A stretch of DNA of 64,000 nt from Herbaspirillum huttiense (GTDB lineage: Bacteria; Pseudomonadota; Gammaproteobacteria; Burkholderiales; Burkholderiaceae_D). The stretch is from contig NZ_CP037993.1 in the NCBI RefSeq assembly GCF_004367745.1, positions 2,542,001 to 2,606,000 of the forward strand, given 5' to 3'. The notes beneath the pieces are model-generated. The model saw only the letters and a list, made by a program, of their open reading frames with translations. It had not been told where the DNA came from and ran no database searches. Position numbers and translations under genes: made by a program. This document shows, piece by piece, positions 8,933 to 16,994 of the stretch; position 1 is the first letter of the stretch, and every line of letters begins with the position of its first letter.

Positions 8933-9871
8933 ATGCATGCCAACCTGTCCACGCGCCTGCTGCACGCCTTCCTGGCCTTGGCCGACTGCCGCCATTTCGG
9001 CCACGCGGCCGAGCGCTGCCACGTGTCGCAGTCCGCCTTCAGCGCCATGATCCAGAAGCTGGAAACAGCAACCGGCGCGCGCCTGTTCGAACGCGATACC
9101 CGCAACGTGAGCCTGACGCCGGAAGGTGAAGTCTTTGTCGAGGTGGCACGCCAGCTGGTCGCAGACATGGAGGCGGCGCTGGCGGACATGAACGATTACG
9201 TCGCACGGCGCAAGGGCAGGGTAGCCATCGCGGCCTTGCCATCGCTGGCGGCGGGGTGGCTGCCGCCGGTGCTGGCGGCTTACCGGCAACGTCATCCGGG
9301 CGTGGCGGTGGAGCTGTTCGATGCCATATCGGATCAATGCCTGGACCTGCTGCGCCAGGGCAAGGCCGATATCGCCCTTACCGCGCCGGGCCCCAATCTG
9401 CTGGAGTTCACCACGCAGCCCCTGTGCGCCGACCCGTTCTACCTGGTCTGCCGCAAGGACCATGCGCTGGCCGGCAAGCGCCGCATCAAGGTGGCCCAAC
9501 TGGCCGGGTGCGAAATGATCCACCTGGCGCGCTCCACCAGCGTGCGCCAGCATCTGGATGCCGTGCTGCGGCCGGGCGCGGTGATCCACACCGGGCTGGA
9601 GGTCGAACACCTGGCGACCCTGGCGGCCCTGATCGAAAGCGGCTTGGGCGTGAGCGTGGTGCCGGAGCTGACGCTGTTCCAGTTCCGCCTGCCCAATCTG
9701 GTGGCCATCCCGGTGGACGCGCCCGAGCTGGTGCGGCCGCTGCTGATCGTCACGCCCAAGGAGCGCAGCCTGTCCATCGCCGCGCAAGGCCTTCTGGACC
9801 TGGTCCAGGCCAAGGCGCGCGCTGAAAGCTCACCCCCCGCGCGGCGCGGCCGCAAACCACAGGCTTCCTAG
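8933..9871 (+). CDS. LysR-family transcriptional regulator
   Basis: A 312-residue regulator with the standard layout. An N-terminal winged helix-turn-helix spans residues 6-65 (LLHAFLALADCRHFGHAAERCHVSQSAFSAMIQKLE and ARLFERDTRNVSLTPEG), and a periplasmic-binding-protein-like effector domain starts near residue 92 (GRVAIAALPSLA). The C-terminal tail is basic (PPARRGRKPQAS). Its position, divergent from the CitMHS-AtuA operon with a dyad between them, suggests that it activates that operon in response to an organic acid. The stop codon overlaps the stop of the last chemosensory gene on the other strand in a shared CTAG. Confidence 0.93.
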   Translation: MHANLSTRLLHAFLALADCRHFGHAAERCHVSQSAFSAMIQKLETATGARLFERDTRNVSLTPEGEVFVEVARQLVADMEAALADMNDYVARRKGRVAIAALPSLAAGWLPPVLAAYRQRHPGVAVELFDAISDQCLDLLRQGKADIALTAPGPNLLEFTTQPLCADPFYLVCRKDHALAGKRRIKVAQLAGCEMIHLARSTSVRQHLDAVLRPGAVIHTGLEVEHLATLAALIESGLGVSVVPELTLFQFRLPNLVAIPVDAPELVRPLLIVTPKERSLSIAAQGLLDLVQAKARAESSPPARRGRKPQAS

Positions 9872-10857
9872 AACAATTCCATGGCCGGCAAGTCCGGCTC
9901 GCGCACCAGGTGGCGGTGCTCCTGTTCCACGTAATCGATGACCACCTGCGCGATCACCGTGGCCGCCTCATGCGCGGGCAGGATCACCGTGGTCTCGCCC
10001 GCCATTTGGGCCAGGGCCGCATTGCGCCGGTCCACGGCGTACTGGACGCGCTCCACGCATTGCCGCACTACGTCCTGGAACTGCAGATGGCCCAGCATGT
10101 TGCCGGTGGTAGCGACTAGTTCCTCGCCGTGCGCCATCATCTGCGCGTATTGCTGGTCACTGGTATCGCGCACGTGCTCGAAGCTGCTACGCAGCCTGCC
10201 CACGGCCTCGGCGGTGGCGGCGATGCGATCGAGGTCGGCCGCCGACTGGGCTGTATTGCCGCCCAGTTCGTCGTGCAAGGTCTTGCGCACTTCCGACAAG
10301 GTAGTGCGAATCCGTGCCGCTGCGGTATGCGAATTGGCTGCCAGGTTGCGTACCTCCGAGGCGATCACCTTGAAAGCCGCGCCTTGCGGGCCGGCACGGC
10401 TGGCCTCGATGGCCGTGTTGATCGACAACAGGTGCGACTGCGTACTGATGCCTTGGACGCTCTGCGCCAGGTCCGAGAGATTGTCGATCTCCACGGCAAT
10501 GCGGCCGATGCTCTCGACGTCGCGGCGCATGCGTTCCGGCAGGCTCTTGAGGAATTCCGTCATGGCGACCAAAGCATCGACCGTCTCCAGCATCTCGTCG
10601 CGTACGCGCTCGTTTTCCTGGCTGGCACGCTGCATGCGCTCCAGCAGTTGCGCAGAGCGGTCGCAGAGGGCGCGCGCTTCGCTCATGATGGCCAGCGAGG
10701 AATTCTCGGTCTGCTCCACCGCACCCTTGAGGCGCACGGCGATTTCTTCGTCGAGTTGCATGCTGGCCACCAGGGCGGCCTGGCAGGTCGGTCCCGGTTC
10801 CACCGGCATGTGCGGCTGGGCGCGTACCCGGGTGCGCAGGGCGTGGATGATTCCCAT
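9868..10857 (-). CDS. Soluble receptor-like protein: MCP signalling tip plus CheZ-like DxxxQ helix
   Basis: A 329-residue protein with no membrane segment and no signal peptide. Residues 130-190 carry a shortened, diverged chemoreceptor signalling hairpin (HLLSINTAIEASRAG, then AFKVIASEVRNLAANS), which should contact CheA and CheW. The C-terminal part contains LQFQD262VVRQ266 in a long helix. This is the DxxxQ arrangement of the CheZ phosphatase active site, in which Asp and Gln dephosphorylate CheY. There is no cheZ, cheC or cheX elsewhere in this operon, so it could be the phosphatase; that is my inference. The ATG at 10857 lies one base after the stop of the upstream cheY. It is the last gene of the operon. 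Confidence 0.78.
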   Translation of the reverse strand: MGIIHALRTRVRAQPHMPVEPGPTCQAALVASMQLDEEIAVRLKGAVEQTENSSLAIMSEARALCDRSAQLLERMQRASQENERVRDEMLETVDALVAMTEFLKSLPERMRRDVESIGRIAVEIDNLSDLAQSVQGISTQSHLLSINTAIEASRAGPQGAAFKVIASEVRNLAANSHTAAARIRTTLSEVRKTLHDELGGNTAQSAADLDRIAATAEAVGRLRSSFEHVRDTSDQQYAQMMAHGEELVATTGNMLGHLQFQDVVRQCVERVQYAVDRRNAALAQMAGETTVILPAHEAATVIAQVVIDYVEQEHRHLVREPDLPAMELF

Positions 10858-10858
10858 G

Positions 10859-11233
10859 TCAGGCTCCCGGCAGCACCTGTTTGACGATCTTGAGCAGCTC
10901 GGCGCCCGGCACCGGCTTGACCATCCATCCGCTGGCCCCGGCACTGCGGGCTTCATCGCGCTTGGCCTGCTGGCTCTCGGTACTGAGCACCAGGATGGGC
11001 GTGAAGCGGAAACCCGGCAGGGCGCGCGCCTTGCCGATGAATTCGATGCCGCCCATGTTGGGCATGTTGATGTCGGTGATGATGAGATCCGGCTTGGGCG
11101 CCTGGCCCAGGCGGGCCAGGGCGGCCGCACCGTCGTTGGCCGTGATGACCTTGAAGCCGGAAATTTCGAGATTGTTTTTCAGGCTCAGGATCATGGTGCC
11201 TGAATCGTCCACTACCAGGATGGTCTTGCTCAT
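10859..11233 (-). CDS. cheY: CheY-like single-domain response regulator (second copy)
   Basis: A 124-residue stand-alone receiver domain. The acidic pair D9-D10, the phosphorylated D54 (ITDINMP), the switch Thr in LVLSTES and K106 (VKPVPG) are all present, so it should accept phosphate from CheA. The ATG at 11233 (MSKTILVVDD) has AAGGAGT eight bases upstream; the longer in-frame extension through the 9-base repeats is not translated in my view. It lies directly before the receptor-like protein with the CheZ-like motif, and the two may work as an output and phosphatase pair. Confidence 0.95.
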   Translation of the reverse strand: MSKTILVVDDSGTMILSLKNNLEISGFKVITANDGAAALARLGQAPKPDLIITDINMPNMGGIEFIGKARALPGFRFTPILVLSTESQQAKRDEARSAGASGWMVKPVPGAELLKIVKQVLPGA

Positions 11234-11261
11234 TTGGGTACTCCTTGCTGGTTGATGCTGC

Positions 11262-11297
11262 TTGTCTGGTTTGTCTGGTTTGTCTGGTTTGTCCGGG
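11262..11297. repeat. 9-base tandem repeat, about four copies
   Basis: TTGTCTGGT is repeated exactly at 11262, 11271 and 11280, followed by a degenerate copy TTGTCCGGG at 11289. The array fills half of the 85-base gap between the STAS gene and the downstream cheY. Since the period is nine, copy-number changes would not shift any frame read through it. Confidence 0.9.
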
Positions 11298-11318
11298 TCG
11301 TTGGCGGCGCAGGCGGCC

Positions 11319-11558
11319 TCAGTGCTGCGGCAAGGCCGCGCGCAGCCATTCGCTGAGTTCCGGCGCGCCCGGCCAGGCGCTGATGCTGGCTGCACTTGCC
11401 ATCAAGACCTGCAGGCAGGCCGTATGTACATGCTCGCAGGCGGAGAGGTCCACCGGGGCCGCCGGATGGCCGGCCACCAGGGCCAGCAGGGCCTCGGCAT
11501 CCTCCACGGCCAGTACGCCCGCACAGTGCAGGGTGTCGTCCTTGAATTCGATCGTCAT
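11319..11558 (-). CDS. Small STAS-domain protein in the chemosensory operon
   Basis: A 79-residue protein with the STAS fold pattern of anti-sigma-factor antagonists and MlaB-like proteins: strand LHCAGVLAVEDAEALLAL, then VDLSACEHVHTACLQVLMAS. At the position of the DSSG motif of SpoIIAA the sequence reads HTAC, so the usual phosphorylated serine is replaced by Ala47. It may act as a binding module and not as a phospho-switch. The gene start overlaps the cheA stop (ATGA), so it is translationally coupled to CheA. Its role is unknown; a direct partner of CheA or of the adjacent CheY is plausible. Confidence 0.82.
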   Translation of the reverse strand: MTIEFKDDTLHCAGVLAVEDAEALLALVAGHPAAPVDLSACEHVHTACLQVLMASAASISAWPGAPELSEWLRAALPQH

Positions 11559-13966
11559 TTCAGCAGCTCCTTGGGGTTGATGACCATCAGTACCGAGCCG
11601 TCGCCCAGCAGGGCCGATCCGGCATAGGCCGTGAGGCCGGCGAGCACGCCCGAGAGCGGCTTGAGGATCACTTCCACCACCTCCCGGAAGTCATCGATCA
11701 CCAGTCCCAGGTACTGCCCGTGCACGCGCAGGATCAGGGTCGCCCATTCGTCGTGCTCGTTGCAGCGCTGCGGGGTGTCCAGCCCGAGCAGGCTGTTCAG
11801 TTCCAGCAGCGGCACGATGCGTCCGCGCAGGACGGCGGCATTGTGCTGCTTGATGCGGTGCACGTCGGCGGCCGGGACGCGCACCGTTTCCACCACCGCT
11901 TCCATCGGCAGGCCGTACTGCACGCCGCCCGACTGCACGATCATCACGTTGGTCACCGCCATCGACAGCGGCAGCGACAGTTGCAGGCGGGTGCCCTGGC
12001 CGGCTTTGCTTTCCAGCTGCACGCTGCCGTGCAGGCGTTCGATGGCGGTACGGACCGCATCCATGCCCACGCCGCGCCCGGAGAGATCGGTGACGGCCTC
12101 GGCCGTGGAGAAGCCGGGCAGGAACACCAGGTTCACGGCCTCGCGGTCGCTCATGCGTTCCAGTGCCGCTTCATCCACCAGGCCGCGCGCATAGGCCTTG
12201 CGGCGGATCACGGCGGGGTCGATGCCGCGCCCGTCGTCGGCGATCTCGATGACCACGCAATCGGCTTCCTGGCGTGCACTCATGACCAGTTTGCCGGTGG
12301 CCGGCTTGCCGGCGGCGCGGCGTTCTTCGGGCGTTTCCATGCCGTGGTCCAGCGCATTGCGCACCAGGTGAACCAAGGGGTCGGCCAAGGCCTCGATGAC
12401 GTTCTTGTCGGCTTCGGTGGTCTCGCCTTCGAGCAGCAGTTGCACCTCCTTGCCCAGCTTGCGTGCGATGTCGCGCACCAGGCGCGGGAAGCGCTGGAAC
12501 ACGAAAGACACCGGCATCATGCGCACCTGCATGATGGCATCCTGCATCTCCTCGACGATGCGGTTGATGACCGCATGCTGGGCCCGGATATCGCGGCCCA
12601 GCTCGCGCTCGCCGTACTGGTTCTCGGCACGGGAGGCCAGATAGGGCAGGCCGTTGCGGGCCACCACCATCTCGCCGATCAGGTTCATGAGGCGGTCCAC
12701 TTTTTCCTGTTCCACCTTCAGGACCCGCGCGCCATTGCTGTCCTCGGCACGGCGTCCGAAATTGACGGGAGCCTCTCCCTCGGCAGTTGCGGACGCGATT
12801 GCCGCCGTCGCCGGGGCGGCAGCCGCTGCCACTGCGGCCGGTGCGGCGATCTCTACCGCGATCATTTCTTCTTGTACATCAGCGTCTGCGCTCATCTCGG
12901 CCACCGACTGCACTTGCGCGTGCTGCTCGATCCAGGCCACCACCGGCGCCACGCTCGACAGCGCAAGGGCTTCCTCGGCGCAGGCTTCCAGCGCCGGCAA
13001 GACATCCAGGCGTCCGATGGCGCGCATGCAATTGGCGATGGTCGTGACGGCGGCCTTCAGATGGCCCGGGACCCAGGGCGCGCCTTCGAGCGCCCACAGT
13101 GCATCATTCTGGGTTTGCACGATCATCAGCGCATCGTTGGCCCGGGTCTGGTCCTTGACTTCGATGGCCGCTGCCGGCAGGGCGGTGATCCAGAACTGTC
13201 CCGGCACGTAGCGGAAATGATCATCCAGCAGGCTGCGGTCGGCGGTCGTTACTGCCTGGAATACCAGGTTGGCACGATAGGCATCCAGCTCGGCCAGGGC
13301 AGGCCAGGCGCTGCCGGGCAACACGCGGCGCCACAGCACGCCCGGCATCTGCGCGGCCAGGCGCAGCGGATCCTCGCCCTTGAAGAAGCATTCCGGTTCC
13401 GGCGTGTATTCCACCCACAGCAAGGTCTCGCCGTTGCGGGCTGCATCCGCCCACGCCATCCGCAGGCTGGCCGGCACCCGGCCCAGGGCCTCGGCCATGC
13501 GGCTGCGGGCGGCCTCTTCAGCCGCGCGCTGGCTCGCTTGGTGGGCATCGCCACCGCCCTGGGCCAGCTGCATCCCGCAGCGCTGGCGCAGGCGGGCCAC
13601 CAGTTCTGCGCACGGGGCAGCCTGGGCCGGGTCTGGCTGGCCGGCCAGTTCGATGTCGTCGAACTGGCGTGCCACGAAGTCCATGGCTTCCAGCAGCAGG
13701 TCGGCCATCTCGCGGTCATAGGCGACCTGGCCGTCGCGTACCGCACTCATCAAGTCTTCGGCCGCATGCAGCACCCGGAACATCTCGGGAAACTCGAACA
13801 GCCCGCAGTTGCCCTTGAGCGTATGCACCACGCGGAACAGGGACTCCATCAATTCGGGATCGGCCGGCTGGCGTTCCAGGGCCAGCAGTCGGCTGGCGAT
13901 CTCCTGCAGGCCGTCGCGCGACTCCTGCATGAATTGCAGCAGCAGGGGAGAGAAGGCGGTCGTCAT
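11555..13966 (-). CDS. cheA: Chemotaxis histidine kinase CheA
   Basis: An 803-residue CheA. The Hpt domain spans residues 1-110 with phosphorylatable His48 (VVHTLKGNCGLFEF). Residues 155-350 form an atypical middle region (WVEYTPEPECFFKGEDPL), then comes an Ala-rich linker (372-395). The dimerisation domain covers about 412-500, the ATPase domain about 520-665 (N box LVHLVRNALDHGMETPE, IADDGRGIDP, SGRGVGMDAV), and a C-terminal CheW-like domain 670-800. All kinase boxes look intact. The ATG at 13966 overlaps the upstream cheY stop (ATGA) and the CheA stop overlaps the STAS start. It should phosphorylate both CheY proteins and CheB. Confidence 0.96.
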   Translation of the reverse strand: MTTAFSPLLLQFMQESRDGLQEIASRLLALERQPADPELMESLFRVVHTLKGNCGLFEFPEMFRVLHAAEDLMSAVRDGQVAYDREMADLLLEAMDFVARQFDDIELAGQPDPAQAAPCAELVARLRQRCGMQLAQGGGDAHQASQRAAEEAARSRMAEALGRVPASLRMAWADAARNGETLLWVEYTPEPECFFKGEDPLRLAAQMPGVLWRRVLPGSAWPALAELDAYRANLVFQAVTTADRSLLDDHFRYVPGQFWITALPAAAIEVKDQTRANDALMIVQTQNDALWALEGAPWVPGHLKAAVTTIANCMRAIGRLDVLPALEACAEEALALSSVAPVVAWIEQHAQVQSVAEMSADADVQEEMIAVEIAAPAAVAAAAAPATAAIASATAEGEAPVNFGRRAEDSNGARVLKVEQEKVDRLMNLIGEMVVARNGLPYLASRAENQYGERELGRDIRAQHAVINRIVEEMQDAIMQVRMMPVSFVFQRFPRLVRDIARKLGKEVQLLLEGETTEADKNVIEALADPLVHLVRNALDHGMETPEERRAAGKPATGKLVMSARQEADCVVIEIADDGRGIDPAVIRRKAYARGLVDEAALERMSDREAVNLVFLPGFSTAEAVTDLSGRGVGMDAVRTAIERLHGSVQLESKAGQGTRLQLSLPLSMAVTNVMIVQSGGVQYGLPMEAVVETVRVPAADVHRIKQHNAAVLRGRIVPLLELNSLLGLDTPQRCNEHDEWATLILRVHGQYLGLVIDDFREVVEVILKPLSGVLAGLTAYAGSALLGDGSVLMVINPKELLK

Positions 13967-14349
13967 TGCGTTTCTCCCAGCATCAGTTTCACGTTGCGCA
14001 GCAGCGGCACGGGGCGCGCCGGCTTGACGATGTAGAGATTGGCGCCGGCCTCGAAGGCCTTGCGGCGATCGCATTCCTGGGCTTCGGTACTGACCATGAT
14101 GGCCGGTGCCTGGGGGATGTCGTGCTGGCGCAGGGCGCGCAGGAAAGAGTAGCCATCCATTTGCGGCATGTTGACATCGACCACGTACAGGTCGAAGGGC
14201 TGCTGGCCTTCGGCGCAGGCGGCCAGCGCCGTCTCCAGCGCCTCCAACCCGTTGCTGGCTTCGCGCACGGTATAGCCGGCGTCCTCGAAGATGGCCCGTT
14301 CATACAGACGGACGGTGGCAGCATCGTCCACGATGAGGATATGTTTCAT
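13963..14349 (-). CDS. cheY: CheY-like single-domain response regulator (first copy)
   Basis: A 128-residue receiver with D8-D9, phospho-acceptor D58 (VVDVNMPQMDG), the switch residues in MVSTEAQ and K109 (IVKPARP). It starts four bases inside the end of cheR and ends four bases inside the start of cheA, both as ATGA overlaps, so it is made in step with both. It differs clearly from the second CheY further down the operon; the two could be output regulator and phosphate sink, as in other systems with two CheY proteins. No DNA-binding or other output domain is attached. Confidence 0.95.
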   Translation of the reverse strand: MKHILIVDDAATVRLYERAIFEDAGYTVREASNGLEALETALAACAEGQQPFDLYVVDVNMPQMDGYSFLRALRQHDIPQAPAIMVSTEAQECDRRKAFEAGANLYIVKPARPVPLLRNVKLMLGETQ

Positions 14350-15206
14350 GCTTGCTCCAATGGCTTCTGGTAGACGATCGCTTGTGCAAACTTGCGGATC
14401 GCAAACAGCGATGAGATGCGGCTCATCGACTCCGAGTGGCCCAGGCAGATGAAACCGCCCGGGCGTAATACGTCATAGAAGGCTTCAGCGGCACGGCGGC
14501 GCGAGGCGTCGTCGAAGTAGATCAGCAGGTTGCGGCAGAACACCAGGTCGTAGTTGCGGTAGGCTGCCACTTCGGCGCGTTCGTTCAGGTTCACGCGGGT
14601 AAAGGCCACGACCTCGCGCAGGCTGCGGTTGATGCGCCAGTTTTCCCCCTCGCGGGTGAAATACTTCTGCAGCCAGGCGGCCGGCAACTGGTGCACGGCA
14701 CGCGGCGAATAGAGGCCAGCCTCGGCCTGGGCCAGGATGCGGGTGTCGATATCCGAGGAGACGATCTCCACATCCCAGCGTGCCAGTTCCGGCCAGCGTT
14801 CCAGCAGGTACATGGCCACCGTGTAGGCTTCCTCGCCGGAAGACGACGGCATGATCCAGATGCGCATCGGTTCGCCGCGCGGCTTGCGCGCCACCAGCTC
14901 GGGCAGCATCGACTGCACCATGCAGTCGAACTGGTAGTGCTCGCGCATGAAGTAGGTCTCGTTGACCGTCATCTCGTTGACCAGCCGCTGCCATTCGCGG
15001 CCTGAGGTCTCGAAGCGCAGCAGCGAGAAGTACTCGCGGAAGTCGGCACAGCCGGCGGCCTGTATGCGGTCGATGAGGCGCTTGTCGACGAAATAGCGTT
15101 TGGTCGATTCGAAGTGGATGCCGCTGCGGCGGTAAAAATATTCACGGAAGCGCTCGAAGTCTTCGGCGCTGATGCTGCTGGTGGGGGCTTCTGCAGAAAC
15201 GTTCAT
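14346..15206 (-). CDS. cheR: Chemoreceptor glutamate methyltransferase CheR
   Basis: A 286-residue SAM-dependent methyltransferase that methylates glutamates of chemoreceptors. The N-terminal helical domain has YFYRRSGIHFESTKRYFVDKRL; the catalytic domain has MTVNETYFMREHYQF, the SAM-binding IWIMPSSSGEEAYTVAM and the late motif YDLVFCRNLLIYFD. It ends with the usual beta-strand GGFICLGHSESM. In most relatives the SAM loop reads STGEEPYS; here it is SSGEEAYT, which keeps the key GEE. Its ATG shares one base with the stop of the HEAT-repeat gene (TAATG). There are no C-terminal TPR or pentapeptide extensions. Confidence 0.96.
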   Translation of the reverse strand: MNVSAEAPTSSISAEDFERFREYFYRRSGIHFESTKRYFVDKRLIDRIQAAGCADFREYFSLLRFETSGREWQRLVNEMTVNETYFMREHYQFDCMVQSMLPELVARKPRGEPMRIWIMPSSSGEEAYTVAMYLLERWPELARWDVEIVSSDIDTRILAQAEAGLYSPRAVHQLPAAWLQKYFTREGENWRINRSLREVVAFTRVNLNERAEVAAYRNYDLVFCRNLLIYFDDASRRRAAEAFYDVLRPGGFICLGHSESMSRISSLFAIRKFAQAIVYQKPLEQA

Positions 15207-15820
15207 TACGCGCCCCGTCCAAGCCGATTCAGCAGCAGGCGCCCGGCAAACGTGATGTAGGGCTCGTCGGCAAAGCGGCGCATGAGCGTGGTCACAGGAC
15301 CGATGGCCGCCGGCGTGCCGATGGTGGTCAGCACTTCCAGCGCGGCACCGCAGACGTTGACATCGGTCTCGGCATCGATCAGTTGCAGCAGCCAGTCTTC
15401 CACTCGCGCATGGCGCAGCGTGTCGAGGATGCCCACGGCCAGGATGCGGATATCGGTTTCCGGATCAATGAGCATGTGCGCAATCACGGGAGCCACCTGC
15501 TCGGGCATGCCGCGCAGGAGGTCGATGGCGGCGTTGCGCAGCCACGCGTCCTCGCTGCGCAGGCAGCCGGCCAGGGCTTGTACGGCCTCGTCGCCGGGCG
15601 TGGCCGCCAGTGAATCGAGCAGGGCTGTGCGCACGGCCAGGCTCGATTCGCGTTCCAGGGCATCGAGGATGACCGGTACCGCCTCCGGCTGTCCGGCCAG
15701 GGTCTGGGCCGCACTGCGGCGCAGCGCCGGGTCCGCCGCCTGCAGGCTGGCCAGGGCCGTGGCGCGGGCCACTTCCGGGATACTGGCGCTGGGCATTCCT
15801 GTGGACTTGTTCAAGGGCAT
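15206..15820 (-). CDS. HEAT-repeat protein in the chemosensory operon
   Basis: A 204-residue protein made almost entirely of short paired helices of the HEAT type. Successive units are visible near residues 27-50 (ADPALRRSAAQTLAG), 56-80 (ESSLAVRTALLDSLAA), 87-110 (SEDAWLRNAAIDLLRG), 118-140 (DPETDIRILAVGILDTLRHA), 149-170 (DAETDVNVCGAALEVLTTIG) and a last partial unit. Such proteins are protein-binding scaffolds without enzymatic activity. Its place between cheB and cheR, with a one-base TAATG overlap to cheR, argues for a role within this pathway, perhaps as adaptor for the adaptation enzymes. That role is inference. Confidence 0.88.
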   Translation of the reverse strand: MPLNKSTGMPSASIPEVARATALASLQAADPALRRSAAQTLAGQPEAVPVILDALERESSLAVRTALLDSLAATPGDEAVQALAGCLRSEDAWLRNAAIDLLRGMPEQVAPVIAHMLIDPETDIRILAVGILDTLRHARVEDWLLQLIDAETDVNVCGAALEVLTTIGTPAAIGPVTTLMRRFADEPYITFAGRLLLNRLGRGA

Positions 15821-15848
15821 GATGAGTTCCGTATCGGTGTGATTCGTA

Positions 15849-16961
15849 TCAGATGAGGGGGCACAGCCACTGGATCAGCTGGCCTGCAATCTGGTCGGCC
15901 GGCAGTACGCTGCTGGCGCCGCCACGGCGGATCAGTTCAGCCGGCATGCCGAAGACCACGGCGGATTGTTCGCTTTCGGCGATGGTGCGTCCGCCGGCTT
16001 GCCGGATCTCGGTATAGGCCTCGGCCCCATCGCTGCCCATGCCGGTGAGCATGACGCCCACGATGGCCTGGGGCGGATACAGCTGCAGGGCGCTGGCCCC
16101 CAGCAACTGGACCGAGGGATGCCACAGCTGGGTCGCGTCCGGCGGGCGGCTGACCAGCGTGGGTCTGCCGTTGCGCGTGGTGAAGATGCTGTCGGCACCG
16201 CCCTTGCAGACATAGACCGTGCCCGCTTCCAGCGGCATGGGCTGCGCCGCCTCGACCACGCGCAGGGCGCATAGCCGGCCCAGGCGCTCGGCGAAAGGCG
16301 CGGTAAAACTGGTCGGCATGTGCTGCGCCACCACCACCGGCCAGGGGAAGTGCGCCGGCAACTGCGGCAGGATGCGCTCCAGCGTGCGCGGCCCTCCGGT
16401 AGAGACTCCGATGACCACCACCCCCGGCTCGCGGGCATTCAGCGGCGCGGAGAGGGTAGCAGTCGGGGCCGCCGTCGCTGGGCCGGCAGGATCGGCCGGC
16501 CCAGCGGCGCTACGGGTGCGGGCAGCGGTGCGCGGCGACGTGGCCGGCGGTGCTGCGTCGGGGCTGCGCACCTTGGCCTTGGCGGCGCCCCGTACCTTGG
16601 CCACCAGTTCGGTGCGCAGCACATCGATGCCCAGGCTGATGGTGCCGCCCGGCTTGGCCACGTAATCCACCGCCCCCAGGGCCAGGGCTTCGAAGGTCGC
16701 CAGCGCCCCCTGGGCAGTCAGGGAGGAGAGCATGATTACCGGCACCGGACGTTGCAGCATCATTTCCGCCAGCGCCGAGAGACCATCGAGTTCGGGCATG
16801 TTGATGTCGAGGGTGACGACATCGGGCGCGAATTCCAGGTTCATGCTGACGGCTTCCCGGCCATTGCGGGCAAAGGCCACCGCAAAGCCACCGGCCTGCT
16901 CGAAGAGCTCGCTCAGCTGCTTGCGCATGAGGGCTGAATCGTCGACGATGAGCAGCTTCAT
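15849..16961 (-). CDS. cheB: Chemoreceptor methylesterase CheB
   Basis: A 370-residue protein with a receiver domain (residues 1-120, phospho-acceptor D52 in LDINMPELDG, K103 in VAKPGG) and a long Ala/Pro/Thr-rich linker (125-175). The methylesterase/deamidase domain follows (178-370). The catalytic triad is visible as S187 (GVSTGG), H214 (AQHMP) and D311 (GMGSDGAEA). It removes methyl groups added by CheR when phosphorylated by CheA. The linker is longer than in enteric CheB. A GGAG-rich leader precedes the ATG at 16961. It lies between the triple CheW gene and the HEAT-repeat gene. Confidence 0.97.
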   Translation of the reverse strand: MKLLIVDDSALMRKQLSELFEQAGGFAVAFARNGREAVSMNLEFAPDVVTLDINMPELDGLSALAEMMLQRPVPVIMLSSLTAQGALATFEALALGAVDYVAKPGGTISLGIDVLRTELVAKVRGAAKAKVRSPDAAPPATSPRTAARTRSAAGPADPAGPATAAPTATLSAPLNAREPGVVVIGVSTGGPRTLERILPQLPAHFPWPVVVAQHMPTSFTAPFAERLGRLCALRVVEAAQPMPLEAGTVYVCKGGADSIFTTRNGRPTLVSRPPDATQLWHPSVQLLGASALQLYPPQAIVGVMLTGMGSDGAEAYTEIRQAGGRTIAESEQSAVVFGMPAELIRRGGASSVLPADQIAGQLIQWLCPLI

Positions 16962-16994
16962 CCTTCTCTCTCCTGTCCTTTCTCGTGCGTAGGC

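Noticed and set aside
11720..14035. A 771-codon open frame antisense to cheA
   Set aside because: Low-complexity composition typical of the reverse strand of a GC-rich gene; cheA has all expected motifs.
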